From contig NZ_JASVWF010000009.1 in NCBI RefSeq assembly GCF_030286555.1, positions 62,001 to 126,000 of the forward strand: a stretch of 64,000 nucleotides of DNA, written 5' to 3'. The notes under the pieces were generated by a model. The model was not told the DNA's origin and did not search any database. It saw nothing but the letters and a program-made list of their open reading frames with translations. The translations under genes and the position numbers were made by a program. Position 1 is the stretch's first letter; the number at the start of each line of letters is the position of its first letter. This DNA is from Actinomycetospora termitidis (GTDB lineage Bacteria; Actinomycetota; Actinomycetes; Mycobacteriales; Pseudonocardiaceae). Shown one piece after another: positions 53,050 through 62,297 of the stretch.

Positions 53050-54308
53050 AGCCCGAGGGCCTCGCGGACCGCCTTCGAGGTGGCCGGCACGGTCGCCTTC
53101 GGGCCGACCTGGTGCTCGATCGCGTCGAGGGTCTTCAGGCCGTCGCCGGTGATGAGCAGGACGGTGTCGGCGTCCGGGTCGAGCTGACCGGACTCGACGA
53201 GCTTCTTCGCGTTCGCGACGGTCACGCCGCCGGCGGTCTCGGCGAAGATGCCCTCGGTCCGCGCGAGCAGCCGGATGCCGTCGCGGACCTCGTCGTCGGT
53301 GACGTCGCTGACGGCGCCGCCGGTGCGGCGCACCGTGTCGAGGACGTAGGGGCCGTCGGCCGGGTTCCCGATCGCGAGCGAGCGGGCGATGGTGTCCGGG
53401 CGCTGCGGCCGGACGACGTCGGTGCCCTCGCGGAACGCGGTCGACACGGGGGAGCAGCCGGCCGCCTGCGCGCCGAAGATCCGCCAGTCCGCCTCGTCGA
53501 CCAGCCCGAGCGAGACGAGCTCGCCGTACGCCTTGTCGATCTTCGTGAGCTGCGAGCCGGAGGCCACCGGGATCACGGTCTGCGCGGGGATGCGCCACCC
53601 GAGCTGTTCGGAGATCTCGTAGCCCAGGCTCTTCGAACCCTCGGCGTAGTACGGGCGGACGTTGACGTTGACGAACGCCCAGTCCTCCTGCTCGAAGGCG
53701 AGCTCGGTGGCGAGGCGGTTCACGTCGTCGTAGTTGCCCTCGACGGCGAGCAGGTTCGTGTCGTACACGGCGGTCATGAGGACCTTGGCCCGCTCCAGGG
53801 AGGAGGGGATGAGCACGACCGACTCCCACCCGGCGCGGGCGGCCGCGGCGGCGGTGGCGTTCGCGAGGTTGCCGGTGGAGGGGCAGGCCAGCACGGTGAA
53901 GCCGAGCTCGCGGGCGGCGGCGAGGGCGACGGCGACGACGCGGTCCTTGAAGGAGTGCGTGGGGTTGCCGGTGTCGTCCTTGACCCACAGGTTGCGGATG
54001 CCGAGCTCGGCGCCCAGCCGGTCGGCGCGGATCAGCCGGGTGAAGCCCGGGTCCATGTTCGGGTGCTCCTCGACCGTGCTGGGCACCGGGAGGAGCTTCT
54101 TGTACCGCCAGATGGACTTGGGGCCCCGCTCGATCTCCTCGCGGGTGATCGTCGGGAAGTCGTACGCGATCTCGAGGGGCCCGAAACACTGCGGACAGGC
54201 GAATTCCGGGGCCAGCGGGGTGCGGTGCCCACAGGCGCGACACGAGAGCGCGGCCGCCGGGCCCAGGTCGTAGCCGGTCGCCGTCTGGTCGGGCGCAGTC
54301 AGGGTCAT
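53046..54308 (-). CDS. thrC: Threonine synthase
   Basis: A PLP enzyme that turns O-phosphohomoserine into threonine. The 420-residue protein has an N-terminal zinc-ribbon-like pair C23/C26 and C38/C41, the PLP lysine K121 in THSFKDRVVA and the glycine-rich phosphate loop region. The zinc-ribbon type is common in actinobacteria as a second ThrC. The ATG at 54308 lies 11 bases after GAGGAG, which is part of the SAM-I riboswitch upstream. The riboswitch links threonine synthesis to methionine/SAM supply, both drawing on homoserine. Confidence 0.94.
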   Translation of the reverse strand: MTLTAPDQTATGYDLGPAAALSCRACGHRTPLAPEFACPQCFGPLEIAYDFPTITREEIERGPKSIWRYKKLLPVPSTVEEHPNMDPGFTRLIRADRLGAELGIRNLWVKDDTGNPTHSFKDRVVAVALAAARELGFTVLACPSTGNLANATAAAAARAGWESVVLIPSSLERAKVLMTAVYDTNLLAVEGNYDDVNRLATELAFEQEDWAFVNVNVRPYYAEGSKSLGYEISEQLGWRIPAQTVIPVASGSQLTKIDKAYGELVSLGLVDEADWRIFGAQAAGCSPVSTAFREGTDVVRPQRPDTIARSLAIGNPADGPYVLDTVRRTGGAVSDVTDDEVRDGIRLLARTEGIFAETAGGVTVANAKKLVESGQLDPDADTVLLITGDGLKTLDAIEHQVGPKATVPATSKAVREALGL

Positions 54309-54322
54309 GGAAGAGTGATCTC

Positions 54323-54434
54323 CTCATCTTCCCCGCCGGTGGGCGGGTCGGAATTGGCACCGGTCTTGCGCAGGGAGATGCGCCGCCGGTTGCCGGGGTG
54401 TCGTCGGGCCGTTCCCTCTACCCCTCTGGATGAG
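54323..54434 (-). ncRNA. SAM-I riboswitch (S-box) upstream of thrC
   Basis: Read on the minus strand, the 112 bases start CTCATCC and end GATGAG, which close helix P1. Between them are the S-box signatures CAGAGGGGTAGAGGGA, GGCCCGACGA, CCCCGGCAACC and GGTGCCAATTCC in the right order. The 3' strand of P1 runs into GAGGAG, the thrC Shine-Dalgarno, so SAM binding would hide it and lower translation. Confidence 0.88.
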
Positions 54435-54571
54435 CCGTATTCGGTTGTCGGCGTCCGGCGGGTGAGGCCGTGATCGCGCTACGGGCACGTTACGGCACCT
54501 GGAGCACGGACGGCCACCGGTGGACACGTTGCCCACGCCACGCTGTCGGGGGCCGGTGCGAGGATGAGGGC

Positions 54572-55573
54572 GTGCCACCCCGTGCCAGGAGCAAGCCCGC
54601 GGACGAACTCGCGCCGGTCCGGCTCGTCGTCGGTGACGAGGGCCTGCTCGTGGAACGCGCCGTCTCGACGGCGATCGCCGCGGCCCGCCGTCAGGACCCG
54701 GATGTCGAGGTCCGCACGCTGAAGGCGAACGAGATCACCGCCGGCGTGCTCGCCGAGCTGGTGAGCCCGTCGCTGTTCGCGGAGTCGCGCGTGGTCGTGC
54801 TCGAGGCGGCGCAGGACGCGAACGCCGAGGTCACCACGGTGCTCGTCGAGTACGCGAAGGCGCCGACCGACGGGGTCGCGCTCGTCGTCGTGCACCCGGG
54901 CGGGGCGAAGGGCAAGGCGCTCGTCGACGGCCTGAAGAAGACCGGTGCCGCGGTGTCGGAGGCGGCGAAGTTCAAGCCCTGGGAGAACGACCGGCGGGCC
55001 GACTTCGTGCGCAACGAGGTCCGCCAGGCCGGCGGCGGGATCACCGGCGAGGCGTTGTCGCTGCTGATGGAGGCCGTGGGCGCCGACCTCCGGGAACTCG
55101 CCGCCGCAGCGTCGCAGCTGGTCAGCGACTCGGGCGGGCAGGTCGACGCGGAGGACGTGCGCCGGTTCCACCGCGGCCGGGCCGACGTGACGGGGTTCGC
55201 GGTGGCGGAGAAGGCGGTGTCGGGGGACCGCGCGGGCGCGCTCGAGGCCCTCCGCTACGCCCTCGACACGGGGGTGCCGCACGTGTTGGTGGCCGACGCC
55301 CTGGCCGACGCGGTGCGCACGATCGCCCGGGTGTCGGCCGCCGGGCGGGGCGACCCGGGCGCGTTGGCGTCGCGGTTGAAGATGCCGCCGTTCAAGGTGA
55401 AGAAGGCGATGGGCCAGGCCCGCGGATGGGACGCGCCCGGCCTGACCCGAGCGATGGCCCTGGTCGCGGACGTGAACGCCGACGTGAAGGGGGTCGCGGC
55501 GGACGCGTCCTACGCCCTGGAACGCGCCACCGTGGAACTCGCGGGCCTCGCCGGGCAGGCCCGCCGGCGCTGA
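54572..55573 (+). CDS. holA: DNA polymerase III subunit delta
   Basis: The clamp-loader delta subunit. The 333-residue protein shows the usual family pattern: VRLVVGDEGLLVERAV near the N-terminus, SPSLFAESRVVVLEAA, VGADLRELAAAASQLV and a C-terminal helical collar domain. GAGGATGAGGGC precedes the GTG at 54572. It sits between comEC/thrC and rpsT as in M. tuberculosis (Rv2413c). A pair of palindromic repeats follows directly. Confidence 0.92.
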   Translation: MPPRARSKPADELAPVRLVVGDEGLLVERAVSTAIAAARRQDPDVEVRTLKANEITAGVLAELVSPSLFAESRVVVLEAAQDANAEVTTVLVEYAKAPTDGVALVVVHPGGAKGKALVDGLKKTGAAVSEAAKFKPWENDRRADFVRNEVRQAGGGITGEALSLLMEAVGADLRELAAAASQLVSDSGGQVDAEDVRRFHRGRADVTGFAVAEKAVSGDRAGALEALRYALDTGVPHVLVADALADAVRTIARVSAAGRGDPGALASRLKMPPFKVKKAMGQARGWDAPGLTRAMALVADVNADVKGVAADASYALERATVELAGLAGQARRR

Positions 55574-55577
55574 CGCG

Positions 55578-55633
55578 CGAGAGCGACACCATGCAGGAAT
55601 GCGCGCCCCGGGACCTGCGCTCTGTCGCACTCG
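55578..55633. repeat. 56-bp palindromic repeat, copy 2
   Basis: CGAGAGCGACA at one end and TGTCGCACTCG at the other, with the shared centre GCGCCCCGGGACCTGCG. Starts five bases after the holA stop. Same length as copies 1 and 3. Confidence 0.75.
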
Positions 55634-55660
55634 CCGTGGCGACCCGGCCGCGCCCTCACG

Positions 55661-55716
55661 CGAGAGCGACACCACGCAGGAATGCGTGCCCCGGGACCTG
55701 CGCCATGTCGCACTCG
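55661..55716. repeat. 56-bp palindromic repeat, copy 3
   Basis: Direct-oriented copy 27 bases after copy 2. It differs from copy 2 at only a few positions and keeps the palindromic ends CGAGAGCGACA and TGTCGCACTCG. Confidence 0.75.
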
Positions 55717-55744
55717 GGACGGCGCCCGGGCCCGGACAGACGAA

Positions 55745-55773
55745 ACGGGCGCCCCGGAGTCGGGGACGCCCGT
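55745..55773 (-). terminator. Hairpin after rpsT
   Basis: ACGGGCG and CGCCCGT, continued by CCCCG and CGGGG with one bulge, form a stable stem 15 bases past the rpsT stop on its strand. Confidence 0.65.
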
Positions 55774-55787
55774 CGTCGGGAAGAGCC

Positions 55788-56081
55788 TCAGGCCGGGGTC
55801 TTGCCGCCCTTGGCGTCGACCGTGAAAGTCGTGGCGCGGTGGGCCATGCGCGACTTCTTGTTCGCGGCCTGATTCTTGTGGATGACGCCCTTGCTCACGG
55901 CCTTGTCGAGCAGGCGCGCGGCGTGGCGGCGGCGCTCGTCGGCCGCGGCGGCGTCGCCGGACTCGACGGTCTCGCGGTAGCGCCGGATCGCCGTCTTGAT
56001 CTCCGACTTGGCCGCCTTGTTGCGCTGGCGGGCCTCCTCGTTCTTCCGGTTACGCTTGACCTGCTGCTTGATGTTCGCCAC
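55788..56081 (-). CDS. rpsT: 30S ribosomal protein S20
   Basis: A 97-residue 16S rRNA-binding protein beginning [20 protein letters not shown] from the GTG at 56081, preceded by GAAGG. The conserved [14 protein letters not shown] and [18 protein letters not shown] blocks are present; the C-terminus is about ten residues longer than usual. It is convergent with holA and divergent from lepA. Confidence 0.96.
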   Translation of the reverse strand: MANIKQQVKRNRKNEEARQRNKAAKSEIKTAIRRYRETVESGDAAAADERRRHAARLLDKAVSKGVIHKNQAANKKSRMAHRATTFTVDAKGGKTPA

Positions 56082-56236
56082 GGGGCCTTCGAACCTCTTG
56101 ATCGCTGGGGTGTCTTCGTGCGGGCGCGCAACAGGCGTCCAGCCCGCACGGCGCAGTGGCGTCCAGGTTACCAATCGCCCTCGCCGACGATGAGCGTCGG
56201 GGGGCCGTGGGACGATGAGCAGGACCGTCCGACGAC

Positions 56237-58174
56237 ATGGAAGGCGAGACCTCGTTGACCGAGACCACCACCCAGCAGTCGACCAAGACCCCTGGCCGAC
56301 CGGGCACCGTGGGCTACGCCGACGAGACGTTCACGCCCCCGGACCGGATCCGCAACTTCTGCATCATCGCGCACATCGACCACGGCAAGTCGACGCTGGC
56401 CGACCGGATGTTGCAGCTCACCGGCGTCCTGGGCGACCGCGCGTACCGCGCCCAGTACCTCGACCGGATGGACATCGAGCGCGAGCGCGGCATCACGATC
56501 AAGGCGCAGAACGTCCGCCTGCCCTGGTACGCGGCGGGCCCCGACGGCGAGATGCGCGACCACGTCCTGCACCTCATCGACACCCCCGGCCACGTCGACT
56601 TCACCTACGAGGTCAGCCGTTCGCTCGCCGCGTGCGAGGGCGCGATCCTGCTGGTCGACGCCGCGCAGGGCATCGAGGCGCAGACCCTGGCGAACCTGTA
56701 CCTCGCGCTCGACCACGACCTGGAGATCATCCCGGTCCTCAACAAGATCGACCTGCCCGCCGCGGAGCCGGAGAAGTACGCCGCCGAGATCGCGCACCTC
56801 ATCGGCTGCGAGCCCGAGGACGTCCTGCGGATCAGCGCCAAGACCGGCGACGGCGTCGCGGCCGTGCTCGACGAGGTCGTCCGCCGCGTCCCGGCCCCGG
56901 TCGGTGACGCCGACGCCCCGGCCCGCGCGATGATCTTCGACTCGGTCTACGACACCTACCGCGGCGTCGTCACCTACATCCGGGTCGTCGACGGCAAGAT
57001 CACCCCGCGCGAGCGCATCCGCATGATGAGCACGAACGCGGTGCACGAGCTGCTCGAGGTCGGGATCATCTCGCCGGACCAGAAGCCCGCCCAGGGTCTG
57101 GGCGTCGGCGAGGTCGGCTACCTGATGACCGGCGTGAAGGACGTGCGCCAGTCCCGCGTCGGCGACACCGTGACCACCGAGCGCAAGGGCGCGTCCGAGT
57201 CGCTCGGCGGCTACCAGGACCCGCAGCCGATGGTCTTCTCCGGCCTCTATCCGATCGACGGCAGCGACTACCCGCTGCTGCGCGACGCCCTGGACAAGCT
57301 GCGGCTCAACGACGCCGCGCTCTCCTACGAGCCCGAGACGTCGGCGGCGCTGGGCTTCGGGTTCCGCTGCGGCTTCCTCGGCCTGCTGCATCTGGAGATC
57401 ACCCGTGACCGGCTCGAGCGCGAGTACGGGCTCGACCTCATCTCCACCGCGCCGAACACCGTGTACCGGGTGGCGCTCGACGACGGGGGCGAGGTCGAGG
57501 TCACCAACCCGGCCGAGTGGCCCGAGGGCAAGGTCTCGACGATCTACGAGCCGATCACGAAGGTGTCGGTGCTCGCGCCGTCCGACTTCGTCGGTTCGAT
57601 CATGGAGCTCTGCCAGTCGCGGCGCGGGTCGCTCGAGGGCATGGACTACCTGTCCGACAGCCGCGTCGAGCTGCGCTACACGATGCCGCTCGCCGAGATC
57701 ATCTTCGACTTCTTCGACGTGCTGAAGTCCAAGACCCGCGGCTACGCGTCGCTGAACTACGAGCCGGCGGGGGAGCAGGCGGCCGACCTGGTGAAGGTCG
57801 ACATCCTCCTGCAGGGCGAGCCGGTCGACGCGTTCTCCGCGATCGTGCACAAGGACGCCGCGTACGCCTACGGCAACACCATGGCCGGCAAGCTGCGCGA
57901 GCTCATCCCGCGCCAGCAGTTCGAGGTGCCGATCCAGGCCGCCATCGGCTCGCGCATCATCGCCCGCGAGACGATCCGGGCGATCCGCAAGGACGTGCTC
58001 TCCAAGTGCTACGGCGGCGACATCACCCGCAAGCGCAAGCTGCTGGAGAAGCAGAAGGAGGGCAAGAAGCGGATGAAGACGATCGGCCGGGTCGACGTCC
58101 CGCAGGAGGCCTTCGTCGCCGCGCTCTCCACCGACCAGAACGCCGTCGACAAGGCCAAGTCCGGCAAGAAGTGA
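56237..58174 (+). CDS. lepA: Elongation factor 4, LepA GTPase
   Basis: A ribosome-binding translational GTPase linked to back-translocation and 30S assembly. The 645-residue protein has G1 AHIDHGKST (45-53), ERGITIKAQ for G2, DTPGHVDF for G3 and NKIDLP for G4, and the LepA-specific C-terminal domain ending [15 protein letters not shown]. The ATG at 56237 adds about 30 poorly conserved residues; a TTG at 56255 is an alternative. It is followed by a clear hairpin. Confidence 0.95.
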   Translation: MEGETSLTETTTQQSTKTPGRPGTVGYADETFTPPDRIRNFCIIAHIDHGKSTLADRMLQLTGVLGDRAYRAQYLDRMDIERERGITIKAQNVRLPWYAAGPDGEMRDHVLHLIDTPGHVDFTYEVSRSLAACEGAILLVDAAQGIEAQTLANLYLALDHDLEIIPVLNKIDLPAAEPEKYAAEIAHLIGCEPEDVLRISAKTGDGVAAVLDEVVRRVPAPVGDADAPARAMIFDSVYDTYRGVVTYIRVVDGKITPRERIRMMSTNAVHELLEVGIISPDQKPAQGLGVGEVGYLMTGVKDVRQSRVGDTVTTERKGASESLGGYQDPQPMVFSGLYPIDGSDYPLLRDALDKLRLNDAALSYEPETSAALGFGFRCGFLGLLHLEITRDRLEREYGLDLISTAPNTVYRVALDDGGEVEVTNPAEWPEGKVSTIYEPITKVSVLAPSDFVGSIMELCQSRRGSLEGMDYLSDSRVELRYTMPLAEIIFDFFDVLKSKTRGYASLNYEPAGEQAADLVKVDILLQGEPVDAFSAIVHKDAAYAYGNTMAGKLRELIPRQQFEVPIQAAIGSRIIARETIRAIRKDVLSKCYGGDITRKRKLLEKQKEGKKRMKTIGRVDVPQEAFVAALSTDQNAVDKAKSGKK

Positions 58175-58181
58175 CGCAGCA

Positions 58182-58214
58182 CCCGCCGTCATGAACGCCC
58201 TTCCTGACGGCGGG
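58182..58214 (+). terminator. Hairpin after lepA
   Basis: CCCGCCGTCA and TGACGGCGGG pair perfectly over 10 bp around a 13-base loop, seven bases after the lepA stop. Confidence 0.75.
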
Positions 58215-58336
58215 CCGGTGCCGGTCGCGTAGAGTGGTCGTCGAGGTGCCGAGCTGTCGGCCTGGGATGGACCGCGCGTGTGTCGGGTCCGCGGACAGCT
58301 CTCACCGTCCGACGAACCCCTCTTCGAAAGAGTTCT

Positions 58337-60151
58337 GTGACCGACGCTGCTGTCCTGTCCGATGCTGATCTTCCTCTGGACCCGTTCCTGACCGACGAGG
58401 TCGAGTCCCCCGACGACGAGCCCGCCAACGGCTTCGCCGCGCTGGATCTCGACGAGCGCCTGCTCGCCACCCTGGTGGAGCAGGGCTTCCACACGCCCAC
58501 GCCCATCCAGACCGAGACGATCCCGCTGCTGCTCGACGGCCGCGACGTCCTCGGCCTGGCCCAGACCGGCACGGGCAAGACGGCGGCGTTCGCGCTGCCG
58601 CTGCTCTCGCGCCTCGACGCGAGCGTGCGCGCCCCGCAGGCGCTGATCCTCACGCCGACCCGCGAGCTCGCGATCCAGGTCGCGGAGGCCATCGAGTCGT
58701 TCTCGGCGGGCCTGCCGCACGTCCACGTCGTGCAGCTCTACGGCGGCGCGCCCTACGGCCCGCAGCTGTCGGGTCTGCGCCGGGGCGCGCAGATCGTCGT
58801 CGGGACGCCGGGTCGCGTCGCCGACCACCTCGAGAAGGGCACCCTCGACCTCACCGACGTCGGGTACTTCGTGCTCGACGAGGCCGACGAGATGCTCAAC
58901 ATGGGCTTCCTCGAGGAGGTCGAGAACATCTTCGGCCTGCTGCCGGCCGACCGTCAGGTGGCGCTGTTCTCCGCGACGATGCCGGTGGCGATCCGCGAGG
59001 TCAGCCGCAAGCACCTGAACGCGCCCGCCGAGGTGTCGATCAAGGGCAAGACGACGACGGCGGCGAACACCCGCCAGCGCTACGTCGTCATGCCGGAGCG
59101 GCAGAAGGCCGACGCCCTCGCCCGCATCCTGCAGGTCGAGGACTTCGACGCCGCCCTGGTGTTCGTGCGTACCCGGCAGAACACCACCGACGTCACCGAG
59201 GCGCTGAACCGTCGCGGCTTCGCGTCGGTCGCCATCTCCGGGGACCTCTCGCAGGCCCAGCGCGAGAAGACGATCGCCGACCTGCGCTCCGGGAAGATCG
59301 ACGTGCTGGTCGCCACCGACGTCGCGGCCCGCGGGCTCGACGTCGAGCGCATCAGCCTGGTCGTGAACCACGACCTGCCGACCGACCCCGAGTCCTACGT
59401 GCACCGCATCGGCCGCACCGGGCGCGCGGGCCGCTCCGGCGAGGCGATCTCGTTCGTCACCCGCGGCCAGATCCGGCTCATGCGGGCGATCGAGAACACC
59501 ACCCGGCAGAAGGCCGAGGAGATGTCGGTGCCCGGCACCGACGAGGTCAACGACCGCCGTCGGGCCAGGTTCGCCGAGAAGATCACGGCGACCCTGTCGG
59601 GGCACGACGACGGCGGCGACCCGATCGCCGTGTTCCGCCGGGTCATCGACGAGTACGTCGCCGAGCACGACGTGGACCCCGTCGAGCTGGCCGCCGCGCT
59701 GGCCAAGATGGTTCAGGGCGGCCGGCCGCTGCTGGTCGAGGAGCTCCCGGCCCCGCCGGCGCGTGGGGAGAAGCGGGGCCGTGACGACAAGCCGGGCCGC
59801 GGGCAGGGCAAGCGTCCGGCGTCGGCGCCGTCGTGGAGCGTCGGCTCCGGCACGGACACCTACCGCATCGAGGTCGGGCACAACCAGCGCGTGAAGCCCG
59901 GCGCGATCGTGGGTGCCATCGCCAACGAGGCCGGCCTCGACTCGGCGCACATCGGCCACATCGACATCCGCACCGACCACACGCTGGTCGAGCTGCCCGC
60001 CGACGTGCCCGGTCCCGTCGTCAAGCGGCTCCAGCGGGCTCGTGTCGCCGGGCGTCCGATGGGTCTGCGGCGCGCCTCCGAGGCGGGCGGCTCGAGCTCG
60101 GGTCCCCGCCCCGACAAGCGCGGTCCGCGCCGGGAGCGGCCGACCCGCTGA
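58337..60151 (+). CDS. DEAD-box RNA helicase, DeaD/CsdA type with DbpA-like RNA-binding domain
   Basis: A 604-residue RNA helicase. The Q motif (FHTPTPIQTETIPLLL), motif I AQTGTGKT (75-82), DEAD (181-184) and HRIGRTGRAGR are intact. A C-terminal DbpA-type domain (YRIEVGHNQRVKPGAIVGAI...IDIRTDHTLVELP) is followed by a basic tail. GAAAGAG precedes the GTG at 58337. TAGAGT at 58230-58235 could be its -10, giving a leader of about 95 bases of the kind seen in cold-inducible helicase genes. A role in ribosome assembly or cold adaptation is inferred. Confidence 0.93.
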   Translation: MTDAAVLSDADLPLDPFLTDEVESPDDEPANGFAALDLDERLLATLVEQGFHTPTPIQTETIPLLLDGRDVLGLAQTGTGKTAAFALPLLSRLDASVRAPQALILTPTRELAIQVAEAIESFSAGLPHVHVVQLYGGAPYGPQLSGLRRGAQIVVGTPGRVADHLEKGTLDLTDVGYFVLDEADEMLNMGFLEEVENIFGLLPADRQVALFSATMPVAIREVSRKHLNAPAEVSIKGKTTTAANTRQRYVVMPERQKADALARILQVEDFDAALVFVRTRQNTTDVTEALNRRGFASVAISGDLSQAQREKTIADLRSGKIDVLVATDVAARGLDVERISLVVNHDLPTDPESYVHRIGRTGRAGRSGEAISFVTRGQIRLMRAIENTTRQKAEEMSVPGTDEVNDRRRARFAEKITATLSGHDDGGDPIAVFRRVIDEYVAEHDVDPVELAAALAKMVQGGRPLLVEELPAPPARGEKRGRDDKPGRGQGKRPASAPSWSVGSGTDTYRIEVGHNQRVKPGAIVGAIANEAGLDSAHIGHIDIRTDHTLVELPADVPGPVVKRLQRARVAGRPMGLRRASEAGGSSSGPRPDKRGPRRERPTR

Positions 60152-60162
60152 ACCCGGGACTG

Positions 60163-60211
60163 ACCGAAGGGCCCCTCCGCTCGAGTAGATCGAGCGAAGG
60201 GGCCCTTCGGT
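60163..60211 (+). terminator. Very strong hairpin after the DEAD-box helicase
   Basis: Two 22-base arms, ACCGAAGGGCCCCTCCGCTC plus GA and the mirror TCGAGCGAAGGGGCCCTTCG plus GT, match at 21 of 22 positions with a GTAGA loop. No T-run. Confidence 0.8.
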
Positions 60212-60345
60212 CGTTCCGGGCCGGTGACGCCGCCGACTGGCGGTGGGCGCCCACGGCCCGTCTATCCGACCGAACGGGCCCTTCGCTCAACCGGGGCCCC
60301 GCCCCGACCGCACCACATCGGGTGGCCGCGACCGCACCCCGCGCC

Positions 60346-60351
60346 TACCGT
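60346..60351 (+). promoter_or_regulatory. -10 element TACCGT for a leaderless flavoprotein gene
   Basis: TACCGT lies eight bases before the ATG at 60360 and no Shine-Dalgarno is present. Weak on its own. Confidence 0.35.
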
Positions 60352-60359
60352 CGGGTGGC

Positions 60360-62297
60360 ATGACGCGCTCGGTCGTGATCGTCGGTGGCGGGCCGCGGGG
60401 GACCGGGGTGCTGGAGCGGATCGTCGCCGGCGCACCCGGGCACGGTGTCGACGCGGAGCACCCGCTCGACGTACACGTCGTCGACCCGTACCCAGCGGGC
60501 GCGGGCCGCATCTGGCGCACGAAGCAGTCCGAGCTGCTGTGGATGAACTCCATGGCGGCGGACGTGACCATGTGGACCGACGACTCGGTCGTCTGCGCCG
60601 GGCCGATCATCCCCGGTCCGAGCCTCATCGAGTGGGCCGAGGAGGTCCGGGACGCCCACGCGGAGCCCGAGGGCCGGGTGGGCGAGGAGGTCCGGGCGCT
60701 GCGCGCGAACACCTTCTCGACGCGGCAGCTGCAGAGCCACTACCTCGCGGACGTGTTCCACCGGGTCCTCGACCTGGCGCCCCCGGGCGTGCGGATCCAC
60801 CTGCACGAGGAGCGCGCGGCCGGGATCGAGGACGGCGACGTCCGCCGGGTCCGCCTCGAGAGCGGTGAGGTCCTGGACGCGGACGCGCTGATCCTGGCGT
60901 CCGGCCACCTGGACGCCGCGCCGACCGACGACGAGACCGCACTGGTTCGCTGCGCCGAGCGCCTCGGCCTGCGCTACTTCCCGCCGGAGCAGACCACCGA
61001 CTCCGACCTCGACGCCATCCCGCCCGGCGAGACCGTGATCGCCCGGGGCATGGGGCTCGCGTTCATCGACCTCATGGTGCTGCTCTACGAGGGCCGGGGC
61101 GGTCGGTTCGAGGAGGAGCCCGACGGTGACGACGACGGGTCCGGGCGCGGCCGGCTGCGCTACGTCCCGTCGGGGCGGGAGGTGTACCTGCACGTCGGGT
61201 CGGGCCGCGGGGTGCCTTACCACGCCAAGACCGAGTACACCCTGATCGGCCCGCGGCCGCCGCTCCCGACGTTCTTCGGCCCGGAGCAGGTCGCCGAGCT
61301 GGCGAGCCGGCAGGGCGGGGCGAGCCTGCGCGACGACGCCTGGCCGCTCATCGCCAAGGAGGCGGGCTGGGGCTGGTACCACGAGCTCTTCCACGGCCAC
61401 CCGGACCGCGTGCACGGCGACTGGGACACGTTCGCCGTGGCCTACGCCGACCTCGACTGGTACTCCGTCGAGCGGGAGCGGCTGGTGGAACGGCACGTTC
61501 CCGACGAGGCCGACCGACTCGACTTCGAGCAGCTCGACCGTCCCCTCGACGGGGTGCGGACCGACTCGGAGACCCTGCAGAAGTTCCTCCGGAACTACAT
61601 CGCCGACGACCTCGCCCGCCACGTCGACCCGGCCCACACCGAGGAGCTCGGCGCCTTCACGGCCCTGCTCAGCGCCTTCATGATGTCGGTCGAGCTGGCC
61701 GGCCGCGACGGGCTGACCGCGAAGTCCCGCGCCCGCGACCTCACCTGGTGGCAGAACCTGTTCTCCTCGATGGCCAGCGGTCCGCCCGGCCCGCGCCTGC
61801 GCCAGCTGCTCGCCCTCAACCGCGACGGGTTCGTGACGTTCCTCGGGTCGGGCGTGAGCGTGGAGATCGAGGAGAGCACCCCGGCGTTCGTCGCGACGAG
61901 CGCGGCGCTGGACGAACCCCCGACGACCGCCGGGACCTTCGTGGACGCACGCCTGGCCTCACCCAGCGTGCGCCGCAGCTCGGACCCGATGCTGCGGTCG
62001 CTCATGCGGGCCGGGCTGCTCGACGAGGAGACGTTGAGCTGGAACGCGTGCTCGCGCGGCGACGACTACTCCGGCGTCGTGGAGCACTCGACCGGACTGA
62101 TCCCGGTGCGCACCGCGGACCATCGCGTGCTCACCGGGTCCGGCTACGACGAGCCGGCCGACCGGCTCTTCGCCATCGGACCGCACACCACCGTGCGGCT
62201 GCCGGGGGCGTTCTCGCGGCCGAACACCAACAACCTGAGCTTCCGCGCCAACGACGCGCTCGCTCAGGCGGTCCTGGCGACCGTCGCCGCGGGCTGA
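60360..62297 (+). CDS. FAD/NAD(P)-binding protein
   Basis: A 645-residue flavoprotein of the FAD-NAD(P)-binding (PF13454-like) type. The dinucleotide fold begins VVIVGGGPRGTGVLERIVAG; DPYPAGAGRIWRTKQSELLW and ADALILASGHLD follow. The ATG at 60360 places this fold at the N-terminus. Members occur widely in actinomycetes, some near siderophore or natural-product genes. Nothing nearby points to a substrate. Its 3' end overlaps the convergent sigma factor gene by 34 bp. Confidence 0.87.
   Translation: MTRSVVIVGGGPRGTGVLERIVAGAPGHGVDAEHPLDVHVVDPYPAGAGRIWRTKQSELLWMNSMAADVTMWTDDSVVCAGPIIPGPSLIEWAEEVRDAHAEPEGRVGEEVRALRANTFSTRQLQSHYLADVFHRVLDLAPPGVRIHLHEERAAGIEDGDVRRVRLESGEVLDADALILASGHLDAAPTDDETALVRCAERLGLRYFPPEQTTDSDLDAIPPGETVIARGMGLAFIDLMVLLYEGRGGRFEEEPDGDDDGSGRGRLRYVPSGREVYLHVGSGRGVPYHAKTEYTLIGPRPPLPTFFGPEQVAELASRQGGASLRDDAWPLIAKEAGWGWYHELFHGHPDRVHGDWDTFAVAYADLDWYSVERERLVERHVPDEADRLDFEQLDRPLDGVRTDSETLQKFLRNYIADDLARHVDPAHTEELGAFTALLSAFMMSVELAGRDGLTAKSRARDLTWWQNLFSSMASGPPGPRLRQLLALNRDGFVTFLGSGVSVEIEESTPAFVATSAALDEPPTTAGTFVDARLASPSVRRSSDPMLRSLMRAGLLDEETLSWNACSRGDDYSGVVEHSTGLIPVRTADHRVLTGSGYDEPADRLFAIGPHTTVRLPGAFSRPNTNNLSFRANDALAQAVLATVAAG

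Noticed and set aside
55578-55716. Terminator pair for holA
   Set aside because: The 56-base units also occur at 41283, between divergent genes, so termination is not their common role.
56168-59980. A 1270-codon open frame on the minus strand opposite lepA and the DEAD-box helicase
   Set aside because: Its composition is Arg/Asp/Val/Leu shadow sequence and it lies antisense to two certain genes. Long antisense frames are expected at this GC content.
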